A stretch of 64,000 nt of DNA, taken from Cyanodermella asteris (taxonomy: Eukaryota; Ascomycota; Lecanoromycetes; Ostropales; Stictidaceae). This document shows positions 19,205-30,547 of this stretch, piece by piece. The translations under genes and the position numbers were made by a program. The first letter of the stretch is position 1; every line of letters starts with the position of its first letter. Below the pieces are notes generated by a model. It ran no database searches. It was not told where the DNA came from and saw only the letters and a program-made list of their open reading frames with translations. Location: NCBI GenBank assembly GCA_900618795.1, contig UYJD01000003.1, positions 807,814 through 871,813 on the forward strand, written 5' to 3'.

Positions 19205-22200
19205 GACTGATAGAAAAATGCAAAGGTAAAGGAAGGAATGAAAAGAGGTAGTTACCCAGACAAGCAGTGCGTGAACATCAGAACAATAAAGGAAGGAAAC
19301 GCCCACTCTTTAAGCAAGACCAGCTGACGGAAGGACAGCCGGGGATACGGCTCGCGAGACATGTTCCCCAGCTCGCGTGAGCCAGGAAATTCACGTAGAG
19401 GCAAACCTGTCGATCGCGGGCAGTAGCGTGAGGAACCGGTCACGAACATGTCTTCTGGAAAGTATCTTCGGCCTTGCGCGTCGAGTACCCTTCGGCGCTC
19501 CTCGCAGATCGGTCAGGTAACATGTGCCACGCTCGATAGGCGCCACACAGTATAGCTGGTCCAAGCTGAAGAAGCAGGGATAGAAGCTGACAAGACGCCA
19601 GTTTAGCTTAGCAATACATGGTGCAGCACAAGACATATGGTTCTGACAAGACGGGATGGCATGGAAGCACTCATTGGACGACGTCGGGAAGCCGCCGCGC
19701 ACTGGACCAGCAGCAGGGGAGTCGGGGCGCGGCAGGACGTAAGTGGAGGTGTGAGGTGGCTCTGGTCATTATCAAAGTGGCCGACGACTCGATGCAAATC
19801 AGCAGTTGAGCTGCTGAGTCGAGGTCAGTCGGGGTCAAGGGGGTGGGGTCACTTGCCTGCTGAAGTCCACGGCCGCGATCTGATTCGCCGGCGCGTCAAA
19901 TGAGCGAACCCCCTGCCATCTTGCGCGCGGGACGGGCGTTTTGATCTTTCAACGGCCGCCTGCCGGTTGTCCATCGGACTGGTCAGACTGCTCAGATCGC
20001 CGGAGATCATGCGACTGACACGGGCCCTGCTTGAACAGCCGACAGACCTCCCACGGCTCGGCTGTAACTCGAGAACACTCGAAAACTCTGGCCTCCTGTA
20101 CAGCCGTTCTTCGCCGTACCTAAAGGCCGGTCTGCCGGAAAATATAGCTGGCATGTGCTTGTTCTGCAGTACACACTCCTCTACTCGTTGGTGCCATCGC
20201 CAGTGAGAGCACTAGCAGGGGTGAACTCGATCGACGCCCAAAACCCAGAGAGCTCAGCCGATTTGGGACGAGTAGGACAGCAACTTGCCCCTGCATCGCT
20301 CCCATATTCCTATTCCAACCTGACCTCGGCCGTCTTGGCCTCTGACCAGCTGCTGGGGTCACACTTGTGATCTGCAATCTGAACAGAGGGCGGTTTGTAA
20401 AGTGAAGATCGATGCATCAGCCGCCCATGTCACGCATTGCGCGTTTGTTGGCCGGCGACGATCGCTCGGATCTTACAAGGGTATTGCAAATTATGCTTAC
20501 CCCGGACTGCGGAACCATGGCCACTGAAACCGCCCTTTCTAGAAAGTCTGCCGTAAGGTTCAACCACTCGTGGCCTCGAGACCGCAGCCAAGCCGCCTGC
20601 GCTGGTCATAAGGGACTGTGGCTTGCTCTGTGACGCGACGAACGCTTCTCACTGACAGTACGAACGACGCTTTCCTAGCTGGATGATGGGGTTTGTCACA
20701 AGAGACATTATTTGATTTTTGACATCAAACTCGACAAAAAGCATCGCGGATCGTCGCGGTACTCCCAGTTGTAATCAGTGGACGGTATTAACGGATTCTG
20801 GGCCGACTTGCGTGTTCAGAAGCCAACTAACTGGTTTCTGCTCTGCTGGGAACAAAGCGCCTTGCAACCCTCTTTAGCGGATCGACGTGAATGGCACGGC
20901 CACAGCATCGGGCAGCATGGTCTACGCCGTCGCTGGTACAAAGAAACGCTGCGTGGCCACTAAGTCTCGAGCGACGATCGCGGAAACACAACCGAATCGG
21001 TCAAGGTCCGTCGCGAGCGAACTTCCCCTTTGGTACCTGGGCTTGTCTCCATTATTTTCTTTCCGTCGACTTCCATCGAGACAAAGCTCTACGGTAGTAG
21101 AACGGATGCCAGAAAATTGGCTCGAGAGCATAGATGACCTGTCCAGCATGGTCGTGTGAGGGGACGGCGCATGATCAATCATCGTGCAAGGCGCAGCTGC
21201 TCACAAATCTGACAGGAGGACCACCAGAAAGGTCGAGTTCCTGCTTCGTGTGCTTGAAGTACAGCACGGCGAAATCAGGAGTCGGCGACGAGGTTTTCCG
21301 CACGACATGATCTGGTGGGCGAGTTTTGGTTCGGGCTGAAGTTTGTCAAAGAAATGCATGTTGGCGATAAGGTCGATGCCAAGCGTTTTGGCGTTCCTTC
21401 TCCTGTCGATCCTCCGTCCGAAGCTTCTCTTACTTTCCAAAGGCCCAGGAAGTTTAGCACCAGCCTTTCTTCGTCTCAAGAACGAGTTGACTCGCCCCAT
21501 TTTCGCAAGGGAGATCTCTGTAAGGTCTCTAATGAGAGCTCGGCGGATCTATGGGCGCGAAGCAGTCCGAACCTTATGTTGTCCGACTTTTCAATGCCCA
21601 TGTCCTGTCATCTGAAGCACCATGCACCCCGACCATGACCTCAACCACCGCATATCGACCAGCATGTATGGAATCCCAGGATGGTGGAGCGTAACGCAGC
21701 GGTCATGTCTCTGCATAACGCTACTGCAGATACCGCCCATCTAAGGGAACCGAGCGAAAGAGACAACATACCAAACAGCTCCGACATGCCACGATCTTAC
21801 TCATGGAGCCAACGGATACTTGGCTCTCTCACTTTGTATACACAGAAGGACAAAGGCTGGCGTAGATCTCGAGAGGTGGAAGCACTGCGGATGACTCACG
21901 ATCGGCATAACACCTTATTTGCTGGCCACCAAGGTAAATATTTCTTTCCTTGTGTGCGCAGATTGAAGACGAACAAAGCTCGCTACATCACAATAATGCG
22001 AACGTTGCTCAAATATACGATCGTTCCGGCACACAGTGGTGATCGTGAAGCTTTTTGAGATAACAGCTTGATGTATGTTGGTAAGGATAGGAATGTGTCA
22101 AGCAATCAGCCCAATCTCCATCTCAGCAAGCAATGGGTAACGACAAATCATTGCTGACGATAGCTCAATCGCGCCATGTGGATCTTTAAGATCCGAACGC

Positions 22201-23402
22201 CAGCCCACGCTGTGCTGTATCAGATTTGTTTGGGATGGCTTGGTCAGCCTACCAGCATTGAACAGCCGGCCTGTCATTATAAAGCACGTACACAATTAAC
22301 GTTGCAATCGCCGCATTCACACTCGGTTAATTGCACTCAATAACGCCAGGAGAGCACACGGTACCCTGGCGTGCGGTAAGGACGTTTGGCATCGCACCAG
22401 CGGCAGCGAAAATGGCACAGAAGGTAATGGAAAACTTCGTGATGGCGGGCTCGAGTATGCTGAGAGAAGCCACAGGCTTCTCTGGGCTCAGGCAAGTGTC
22501 TGTGTGGGACTGGGGGCAGAAGAGATGGTCGGGAGCGAATTCAACAGCTCGGTTCCATGTCCACTTCGGCCTGCCTGGATAGAGCTGTAATCGTTCACTT
22601 TTTTCGCTAGCACATCGTCCTCAACTCGGATCATGTATATGCCGAATTAGTTATTCACGATTGCTCTGAGCGGGGAACAGAGTCTAGTAGATCAACAGAG
22701 TGAGTCGTCACTGGTCTGTTTGAAGTGATGGAGCCGAGCCGGAAAGCAGCAAAAGCACCTCAATGTAGGGATCTCAAGCAACGCTGACGACTGACAGCCA
22801 ATATCGTTACTCTACCTGAATGAAAGTTGGAACTCGGATTGCCGCCAATCAATGCCTGTTCGTGCGAAGCATTCGAGCAAGGAAACTCTTATCATTCTCT
22901 GCCCAGTCTTTTGCGAAGGACGGGTCGTGGTCTTGTCAGTAATTGCGCCTAGCCATATGCTCTGGCAGTTTTCAGTTCCCAAGTCCTGTATCTCGGGCAG
23001 TCCGGTTTGAGAAGTTACAAGACCGTGCATGCTGTCGTCGGTCAAAGCTATAGGAGACGTGTACACTCGTGGGACAGGATCTTGAAGAGAGGCCGTGTGC
23101 AAATTCAAGGTGGGCTGACAAAAGCCGTTGCGCGCCTGCTTTCGTGCCTCAATGGGTGCTATTTTGTTGATGGTTCTACGAGTAGGTGATTCAGGAATAG
23201 TGGAGCTACGTATTGAACTACCTATATTGACAGTCTCCGGGGTAGGTGGTCAAATATCTCTCTCAACTTCATTCGACGCCTGGGATGGAGGGCGATTTAG
23301 CGGCCTCGGCGGGCTATGTCATAGTCAGCGGGACCAACCCCGCTGGTCGAAGCTGACCTGAAAGCTTTCTTCGGCACAAACTTTGAATCATCCTCTGAAC
23401 AC
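19205..23402. other. Gene-poor stretch, 4.2 kb
   Basis: No gene could be supported on either strand. Open frames here are short, overlap freely and lack domain motifs, signal peptides or consistent splice joins. Base composition is not obviously AT-rich, so there is no clear sign of heavy RIP. It may hold regulatory DNA for the GH55 gene, a noncoding RNA, or an old eroded element. Confidence 0.5.
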
Positions 23403-24074
23403 ATGAACTCTCAACTGGCATCCCAAGTACTTGGAAATAGCGGGAGAACACTGCACGACACGAGGATGCCATCTGCTTTTCCTGCCGGCGTAAGCCCTGA
23501 CGGGCGTCCCACAGCGCAACAGGATTCCACCTCAAGCACAGAACCTCAAGATGACCAGGCGCGAATATCACAATGGGCACACAAATACCGAGGGGTACGC
23601 ATAAATTTCTTTTCCTTACATATATACTACGAACCTTGTTAACGACAGTAGGCCACAATCGAAGATCTCGACCCTCCCCCCGCCCTCTCAGTCCACCCAC
23701 ACACCCCCATCTCCGGCGCCCTGATGTCCGCATACGAGCGCGACTACACCCACCTAACAGTGACCTCCAACGAAGATCGCGCCCTCCTCGGCTACCTCAG
23801 CATACCGCGGTTGAAAGAACTACTCAAAGCCGGCGACGTCAAAGAGTCGGACACGGTCGACAAGGCAATGCAGCGGTTCAGGCGGAAGGGGGTTTACAAG
23901 ACGATCACGATGGACACGCCGCTGGAAGAGCTGGAGGATTTCTTTCGTGGAGGGAGTGGTGGGCAGGCGCAGGAGCAGGACTTTGCGGTTGTCACGGACG
24001 AGAGGAGGAGGTTTGTGCTTGGGGTTGCGACGAAGCATGATTTGGAGGAGTTTGTCAGGAGGAGACCGAGCTGA
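23403..24074 (+). CDS. Small two-CBS-domain protein
   Basis: Two exons, 23403-23594 and 23652-24074, joined by a 57 bp intron in phase 0, encode 204 residues. The N-terminal 60 residues are disordered. The first CBS motif covers PPALSVHPHTPISGALMSAYERDYTHLTV...GYLSIPRLKELL. The second covers KGVYKTITMDTPLEELEDFF...DFAVVTDERRRFVLGVATKHDLEEF. A pair of CBS domains forms a Bateman module that senses adenine nucleotides. No catalytic domain is attached, so it may act as a free regulatory subunit. A start at the internal Met (23466) is also possible. Confidence 0.85.
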
Positions 24075-25086
24075 TGTGGGAGGAGGGGCAATTGACGATG
24101 TGTAGACTGAAGGCAGGTCAAGAGAGTGAATCTGTGGATAGCCGAGCGGGCTGATGTAGAATCGAGGGACATGGCCGATGAGTGGAACTGATGGCTATTC
24201 AGGGTGAGCTGGACGGAGACGCATGCTGGCCTGGTCGCTTCTGGCTCTGCACCATCGTGCATTTGCATGCAGATGTGAGATTCTGGATATCCATCTCTGA
24301 CCTACCTTTCACAGAGCTTCGCTTGCTGGATCTGCAATGGGATAGGCGACACTGATCAACACATGCGCGTCTGGGGTTGTGGGCGCTTACGCAGTGGAGT
24401 CAAGCATCATCAGTCAAGCGGAAAGACCGCTCCAGAGGCGATTGACTCCACATCTGCATTCGCTGAAGTCTATGGTCCTGTTACAATCCTAGGCCAAAAC
24501 GTTGAACTTGTAAATGCCATATCGGCCATTCTGTCATCTGATGTCTAATTGCAGTCACGGGTGTATCGATCGAGAGAATAGAGTTCGGTTTCAGAAAAGG
24601 TCTGGTTCATCAGACCGATCTGAACCCTTGCACATCACCCATCTCTGATTGGTCAATCATGGACCTTCAAGTCCGCTTCGGATGGCGGAGCTCCTGAGTG
24701 AAGGCAACCTACCCATCGAACGAGGAGATCGCAAGCGTTATTCGCCCCCCTCGCTGCGCCGTTACCTTTCCTCGTCCTCTTCCACACCACGGTCGCGCGT
24801 GCATGAACTCACCTCTGCCCGTGTCGCGTCAAACCGGCGACTACGGCGTGATAACACTTCATCATAAAGAGTGTGGCAAGCTTGTCGTGTTGTATACAAC
24901 GCGACGCGGGTGGTAGACTAGCTTGAATCGCTACCTAGGTAGTGAGCAGAGTCCGCGACACCGCAGTACCAACAGCGCATTTGCAACACCCAGCGCCAGC
25001 TTCTTGCGGCCACAACTTCGTCTTGAAATCGTTCGTCTCGGTATCCTTCTTCATACGGAACTTGTCTCAAATCCAAAATACATACC
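24075..25086. other. Intergenic, 1.0 kb
   Basis: This is the upstream region of the BAH-PHD gene. No gene, RNA or repeat is recognised. A small inverted repeat (GGTCTG...CAGACC, near 24599-24616) is too short to interpret. Confidence 0.5.
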
Positions 25087-26640
25087 ATGGCGCGCACAAA
25101 TAAGCGTAAGCGCGACTCGTCGCCCGGCACTCAGAACGGAGACAGATCAAGCGAGATGAAGCTGGAAGATGAAGAGACCCCAGCCATCTCTGTGGCATAC
25201 GACTCCACACCTTTTGTCGTTGAATGGATCAAGGAGCAAGGAACGCCGGCGAAACGTCCGAAGACCAGTGGTCGGAAATCGTTGAAAGATGTCTCAGAAC
25301 CCAAAGAGGAGGAAGGGATCGCACAGGCGAACTTGGGCGGCCAATACACCGTCAGCCCTGGTGCACACTGGAATCGCCTGCGAAAGTATAGGAACTTCGT
25401 TGTGAACCCCAATAACGAACCAAAGGATGACGCGAAGCACAAGTTCGAAGTCGGCCAGCACATTTTCGTAAACCATTCAGAGGTTCCGAATCAGGTTGTC
25501 CTGAATGACAAGGACAGTTGGGTAGCCCAGGTGCGGGAGGTCCGCGCCGAGGGTCAGCATGCCGTTTTTGTCAGAGTGCTATGGTTCTACTGGCCCGACG
25601 AACTTCCCAACGGGCGCGAAGCGTACCATGGCGAAAAGGAATTGGTCGCGAGCAACTACCATCAGATCATTGACGCCATGACCGTGTCGGGTAAAGCTTC
25701 GGTTCACCATCTGGCTGATATTCACGACATGAGCAATATACCTACCGATGAGCTCTACTGGAGACAAACATTAGACGTCAGGCGCAAGCCACAGAAGCCG
25801 TCGAGCTTGCCGAAGGAGTGCATATGCAAACAAGTCCTCAATCCCGACGCTCTGGCCGTTAAGTGCGCCAGCGAAAAATGTCAACAGTGGCAACACGAGG
25901 AGTGCCTCATCGAAGCGACTCTCACCCGCTTTTATGAAAAGCAGCAGGAACAGGAGCAGCAGAAACCACAAGTGGCGACAGCGGAACCCATTATCAATGG
26001 TCATGCAGAGCAGAAAGACGATGACGAAGAAGACATTGGCGACACGATAATTGCAGCGCCGAGAGGGAGCTTGGTCGGGCTCGCAGCAAGCTTTGGCAGA
26101 ACCGTCGTGTCCAGGTTGACTGGTACCTCCGACAAGTCCGACTCCACGAAAGGAGGAAAAAAGCCCAACAAAAAGGCTGGAAAGAAGAACCGGAGGATGT
26201 CAAAGGCGAAACAAGCCATCGACCAAGACAGGCCCTGGGAAGGAAAATATATCGCCAAACTCCAAGTCGAGACCAAGGACGGCGGACGATCCCATTTCAA
26301 CGGCAAAGCCACAATCTACGAGATCGGCGAGGACAAAGGCGAGGAAGTCAGGAAAGACGTCGAAGAGGTGGAGGTTGGCTGCTTGTTCTGCGGTGCATCG
26401 ATGGTGGATAGTGATGAGACGGATGAGACGAACGAGAGGCCCGAAGAAAGCGACCCAAACATCGATCCGAGTTTGTTGTCTCGAGCTACGAAAGCTCTGT
26501 CGCCGGTCTTACAGGTTAGTAACATCTTGAGACCCGGCTCGGCGGCGAAGAAAAAGTATGATGAAGTTCATGAGGCTGCATCGGAAAATGCGGCTTCGGG
26601 CGACGAGACGGTTGTGAATGGTGTCAGCGAAATATCGTGA
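25087..26640 (+). CDS. BAH-PHD chromatin reader with a split PHD finger
   Basis: A single exon of 517 residues. The N-terminus is basic (MARTNKRKRD), consistent with the nucleus. A BAH domain spans about 118-235 (FEVGQHIFVNHSE...VFVRVLWFYWPDELPNG...ELVASNYHQIIDAMTV). A zinc-finger half follows: C245, C247, C260, C265, H270, C273. The last Cys pair (C432, C435) lies about 158 residues later, after a Gln- and Lys-rich disordered insert, so the PHD finger appears split. BAH-PHD proteins such as Neurospora EPR-1 read H3K27me3 in Polycomb-type silencing. Whether this is that orthologue or another fungal BAH-PHD protein cannot be settled here. Confidence 0.88.
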   Translation: MARTNKRKRDSSPGTQNGDRSSEMKLEDEETPAISVAYDSTPFVVEWIKEQGTPAKRPKTSGRKSLKDVSEPKEEEGIAQANLGGQYTVSPGAHWNRLRKYRNFVVNPNNEPKDDAKHKFEVGQHIFVNHSEVPNQVVLNDKDSWVAQVREVRAEGQHAVFVRVLWFYWPDELPNGREAYHGEKELVASNYHQIIDAMTVSGKASVHHLADIHDMSNIPTDELYWRQTLDVRRKPQKPSSLPKECICKQVLNPDALAVKCASEKCQQWQHEECLIEATLTRFYEKQQEQEQQKPQVATAEPIINGHAEQKDDDEEDIGDTIIAAPRGSLVGLAASFGRTVVSRLTGTSDKSDSTKGGKKPNKKAGKKNRRMSKAKQAIDQDRPWEGKYIAKLQVETKDGGRSHFNGKATIYEIGEDKGEEVRKDVEEVEVGCLFCGASMVDSDETDETNERPEESDPNIDPSLLSRATKALSPVLQVSNILRPGSAAKKKYDEVHEAASENAASGDETVVNGVSEIS

Positions 26641-27918
26641 GCAGCATGAGCGAGTCAGTTGGCAGGCGCACGTTGCTTTCAACGTCCAATACAATTTCGA
26701 TAACCTTCGTTGCCGTCAAGCCGAGACATTGATGCGCCCTCGTGTACCAGACTACGGCTATGGCTGGCTCAAGCATTGCCACGAACTCGTTTCACGCTGG
26801 TCGTGACGACCCCGTGTCCTTGCTTTGTTGTTCTACAAGGCGTTGGCGAAAACATTTGCAGATTAGCATCTTCGACAATGGCGCGTCATTTCTTCATCCA
26901 TCTTAAGCATTGCAGCGGCTTGAAAAAAATCGAAGAGGCGTGGATTTGAGACTTTGTATCTCATATTTGTGGTGGCTCGAAGTCACCAACGGGGGAAGGA
27001 GCTTATTTGCATTGCGACGCGTTTTTACTGGCATTTTGTGCATTTTCATATGAGATCATGAGAACAGCGTTGACGAGTTGAGCAGATCTGGCACTAATGA
27101 ATCGAGCTTTGATGACGGATTGATCCGGCGAATGCGTTCATTTGACTGACTTCTCCGATCAGCGATACGAAAGTGGGTTCCTAGAAACCTGGACCGTTTC
27201 CAATTCGTCGAAGATGTGCACTGTTCCGAACAGCACGGCATTCCATTATTGAACATTGAAGACGTGGACTTGGTTCGTATGAATTCGTGCATCGCCACCA
27301 TGGCAGCGTTACTTTGCCCGGATATGACGCTCCCGTCACAAATCGCGTTCACGACCTTGGAGCGTTTCACGGAACGCTAGATTGAGCCGCACGATGTCGT
27401 TCGTCTCAGAACTGCTTGACTCCGACCCAGGCATTGTCAAAATTAACCAGCTGGCGGCTCAGTCATCTCTACGGCAGCGGCTTCGTGGCCCAACCCGCCA
27501 CCCATCCAGCGAACGACCTCTCGCTCATTGATCTCTTTGGTCTTTGAGAATTGCGATATCTCGAATTTGTAGGCTGCATTAGACCCTTTGGTATTGAGAA
27601 CACAGCCTGACAGTGAACAATAACGGGATTGGATTCCGCTGTCCGTATGCCAAACTAATTGTCCTGTCGGGGAAACCCTCATCGAAATGACAAAGAGGGA
27701 CGAAAGGGACACCGGAGCAAGTGACAATGACACTGGTAGAACCAATCTCCCCTTACTCTTGCTCCTCTCCCATCAACAAGAGTGGCATACAAAATCACAG
27801 GCGACGATCTTCGCGCGTTTTACACTGCGTCTGTCCGAATCGCCAGCAATACCTCTGAGCAGCACAGTATTCATCCTCAGAATCATCTTTCAAGATAAAG
27901 CTCCTCACGGGGATCAGT
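26641..27918. other. Intergenic, 1.3 kb
   Basis: This lies between two plus-strand genes. No convincing coding, RNA or repeat signal was found. Part of it may hold an unseen 5' exon of the Cys-rich gene that follows. Confidence 0.5.
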
Positions 27919-28421
27919 ATGCTTGCAGCACTCGTGGACCGAGGCCTCACCAAGCCCATATCCATCACCAACGGAACCTCCACCAGCACGAAGCTCACCA
28001 CCCGCGACGACTCGCACATGTCCATCACCTTCTACGAATTTGGCTCGTGCGGCGGCTACGTCGACGTTATCGTAACACCCACCTTCGACCTATCATGTAT
28101 GTTTCTTGACCAATGTTTATGGCCAAAATCCTTCGTGAGATGACAATGCTGACCACGAGAACCGCAGACGACACTTCGTACTGGGTCCTTGATCCTGCCG
28201 ACGGTGGCATCTATAATGATCAATGGCGGAACTGGGGCAGCTTCACACTCGACCGCGGCATGAAGACTTGCGAGATTCTCGCGTTTTTCAATGGTAAGCC
28301 GAGGCTGGAATGTGATCCGAAGCAGTATGTTGGCTATCTTACCAATATTGTCTCGAAGGGTCCGGGATGCTTTGTGATTGGGAAGCCTGCGACGTGTGTG
28401 TTTCTGCATAAGATGTGTTGA
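27919..28421 (+). CDS. Small Cys-rich hypothetical protein
   Basis: Two exons, 27919-28096 and 28168-28421, with a 71 bp intron (GTATGT donor), encode 143 residues in phase. Six Cys occur, in contexts GSCGGY, KTCEIL, LECDPK, PGCFVI, ATCVF and a terminal KMC. That even number suggests three disulfides and an extracellular role. The strong C-ending codon bias supports a real gene. No clear signal peptide is seen in MLAALVDRGLTKP, so a signal-bearing upstream exon may be missing, especially as GCTTGCAG just after the ATG could be an acceptor. The family is not recognised. Confidence 0.6.
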
Positions 28422-28631
28422 AGAGCATGTCGAGGGTTGGTTGGGTGGTGTGTCTCAACGTCTGGACACGGCAGATACGAGTGACAAAGGGAAACATGCT
28501 CGGGATGCGACGATGTGGTAGGGTAATAGTGTAGCAAAATCTGGCGTGCTCATGAGATTGTGCTATACAGCAGCCCAGAGCATCGTTTCGAAACCATCCT
28601 GCGTGACAATAACAGACAAGAACCTGAGAAC

Positions 28632-29036
28632 TCATGCAGCCGAGACCGCTGCCGTACATTCAATCTCGATGAGCCACTCCCTCTGTCCAAGTCCAATGAC
28701 AGGAATCATCGTGGCCGACGGCTTATGCCCGTTGAGCCATCGTTTGAAAATAGCCGAGTGCGGTTTGTGGTCCGGATTGTAGTGTACGATGTAGTATCTC
28801 AAATGCGTGATGTCCCCGATGCCGGCTCCGGCTGCAGCAAGGCACGTTTCCACATTCCTTAATGCTTGCTCGACTTGAGTCTCGTATTCTCGAGGCACAT
28901 CTCCGTTCTTGTCGCGGCCGACTTGTCCGGACAGTGTGATGATCTTCGCTGGGGCGTTTACGATTGTGACTTCTGAATATACGGGGTTTTCGAATACGCC
29001 GTCAGGAATCAAGCCTTCAGTCGTTGGTGGCGCCAT
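28632..29036 (-). CDS. RidA/YjgF-family protein
   Basis: A single exon of 134 residues, the standard length of the YjgF/YER057c/UK114 family. The sequence has the family features ITLSGQVGRD, QVEQALRNVETCLAAAGAGIGDITHLRYYI and a C-terminal ECTAAV. RidA proteins are trimers that hydrolyse reactive enamine/imine intermediates from amino-acid metabolism. The C-terminal motif usually reads G-x-x-x-E-[IV]; here it is REWLIEIECTA, so the catalytic Arg of the E. coli enzyme (normally before the VE motif) is not obvious. This may be a related subfamily rather than true RidA. Confidence 0.85.
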   Translation of the reverse strand: MAPPTTEGLIPDGVFENPVYSEVTIVNAPAKIITLSGQVGRDKNGDVPREYETQVEQALRNVETCLAAAGAGIGDITHLRYYIVHYNPDHKPHSAIFKRWLNGHKPSATMIPVIGLGQREWLIEIECTAAVSAA

Positions 29037-29607
29037 TATTGATAGGATGCCGATGGTTTTAAATGGAGGGTAGTAGTCTGGTGAAAGGGCCGAATTGAAG
29101 AGTAAGGTGGGCTAACAAAAGTCGGTACGCACGTCCTACTTAGCTTATCTAGAGGCCTGCTCCAATGAGGACGTTCATTGAAGGGGCGCAGATAGTGGTG
29201 AAACCACAAAGATAGATCCTTGAGCATATGAGCTTCAGGATGCCTTGGACATATAAGTCTGACACCGCACTGGCGATCAAGAGTGTACGCAATAATGTCT
29301 ATTAAACCGATTTGGAAGTGAAGAGGTGGCACGTGATTGTCGTGATTGAGCCCGGAGTGAGGGCCGAAAGGAGCCACATCTTCAGAGCCGCGGTGGCTTT
29401 GCTGCGGGTTGCAGAGTGTCCTTTTTGAAATCCGTTAAACACAACCAGACCTTTGTCCGACAATAATTCCCACCCGACTGACCACACATTCCTTTCAATC
29501 TTCGGCTGCCCTTTCCACGCCCCAACTCTCACACAGCCCGGCAAACTCCTGTACGCTATCTCATCTGTCAATCTCGCCGGGTGCACGCCCACGCACACTA
29601 GCCCATC
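29037..29607. other. Divergent promoter region, RidA-like gene and SEC66
   Basis: This 0.57 kb holds the promoters of two divergent genes. The leader before the SEC66 ATG is C/T-rich. No other feature is seen. Confidence 0.55.
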
Positions 29608-30434
29608 ATGGTTGACTGGGTCAACTTGGCGATCCCCGTCGTCTACCTCGCTATTCTCGTCGGATCCCTGGCAACATTCTCGAGCCTCTATCGCAAGCGC
29701 AAGGCACAACAGGCTGCCAACGTCGAGCCATGGTTCGGTCCACACATTCAGCGCAATATTTACTATTCATTACACGCCATGTCGGAGGATAGCAAAGTGC
29801 CAGAATCACTGATTAAGGCGGCGTTGCTGAGGAGAGCTGCAGAGGACGTGAACAGAATCATCTTGATGCGCAACGGAAAGCAGGCAATCACGAATCTTGT
29901 GGCACGCGGTAGTGTCGGCGATGATCTGCTGCAGAGATTCCAGAGGGCTGAGAAGGAGTTGGAGGAGGAGTTACAGGATGTCATTAACGAGGCAAGGAAA
30001 TCGACGCTTGTGATCATTTGAGATACTGACTCTTGCAGGCAAATGCCATTTCCGCCGGTTGGGGCAACGTCATTTTCCAGTCCGCGAACGAGATGGCAGC
30101 GAACGCACGCCTCAAGGCAAGAGTTGATGAGATTCAGGAACAGGCAGAGGGTGACAAGATTTGGTGGGAGAAGAAGCGGGAAACTACAAGGGCCGAATTC
30201 CTTAAGGAACTGGACGAAGAAACCGCCTCCAAAGCAGACACGGATTCCCGTAGGCCAAGCGTCGCACCATCTAGCACCGCGGGCGACAAAACCGGATCGG
30301 ACGAAGATGGAGTTTTAGTGGAAGCAGGATCGGAAACGACGTCTACAGGCTCGCCGACCACACCCAACACACCCAACACGGCGTCGCAAGGAGGAAAGAA
30401 GAAGAAGAAGAAGAAGAAGGGCAACAAGAAGTAG
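29608..30434 (+). CDS. sec66: Sec66/Sec71, ER translocon (Sec63 complex) subunit
   Basis: Two exons, 29608-29991 and 30039-30434, encode 259 residues. The 47 bp intron begins GC, not GT (GAG|GCAAGG...TTGCAG|GCA), a GC-AG intron. The join restores DVINEANAISAGWGNVIFQSANEM, which matches the family, so the splice is well supported. One N-terminal membrane segment (about 8-27, LAIPVVYLAILVGSLATFSSLY) is followed by a cytosolic helical domain with YRKRKAQQAANVEPWFG. The tail ends in a poly-Lys run coded by an AAG tract. Sec66 works with Sec62/63 in post-translational import into the ER. The yeast protein is about 50 residues shorter; the extra part is the disordered tail. Confidence 0.92.
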
Positions 30435-30547
30435 AGTTGTGAAAATATCTCGGTTCGACTTCTTTGCTTAAGCGTCTTGTCCAATGGCGGGAGATCTTCA
30501 ATACCAGCATAACATGGGCGTTCGGAGTTTCCAGTCCTTGCATTGTG

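Noticed and set aside
19205-23402. RIP-mutated transposon
   Set aside because: The stretch is not evidently AT-rich and no transposase, integrase or reverse-transcriptase motif could be read.
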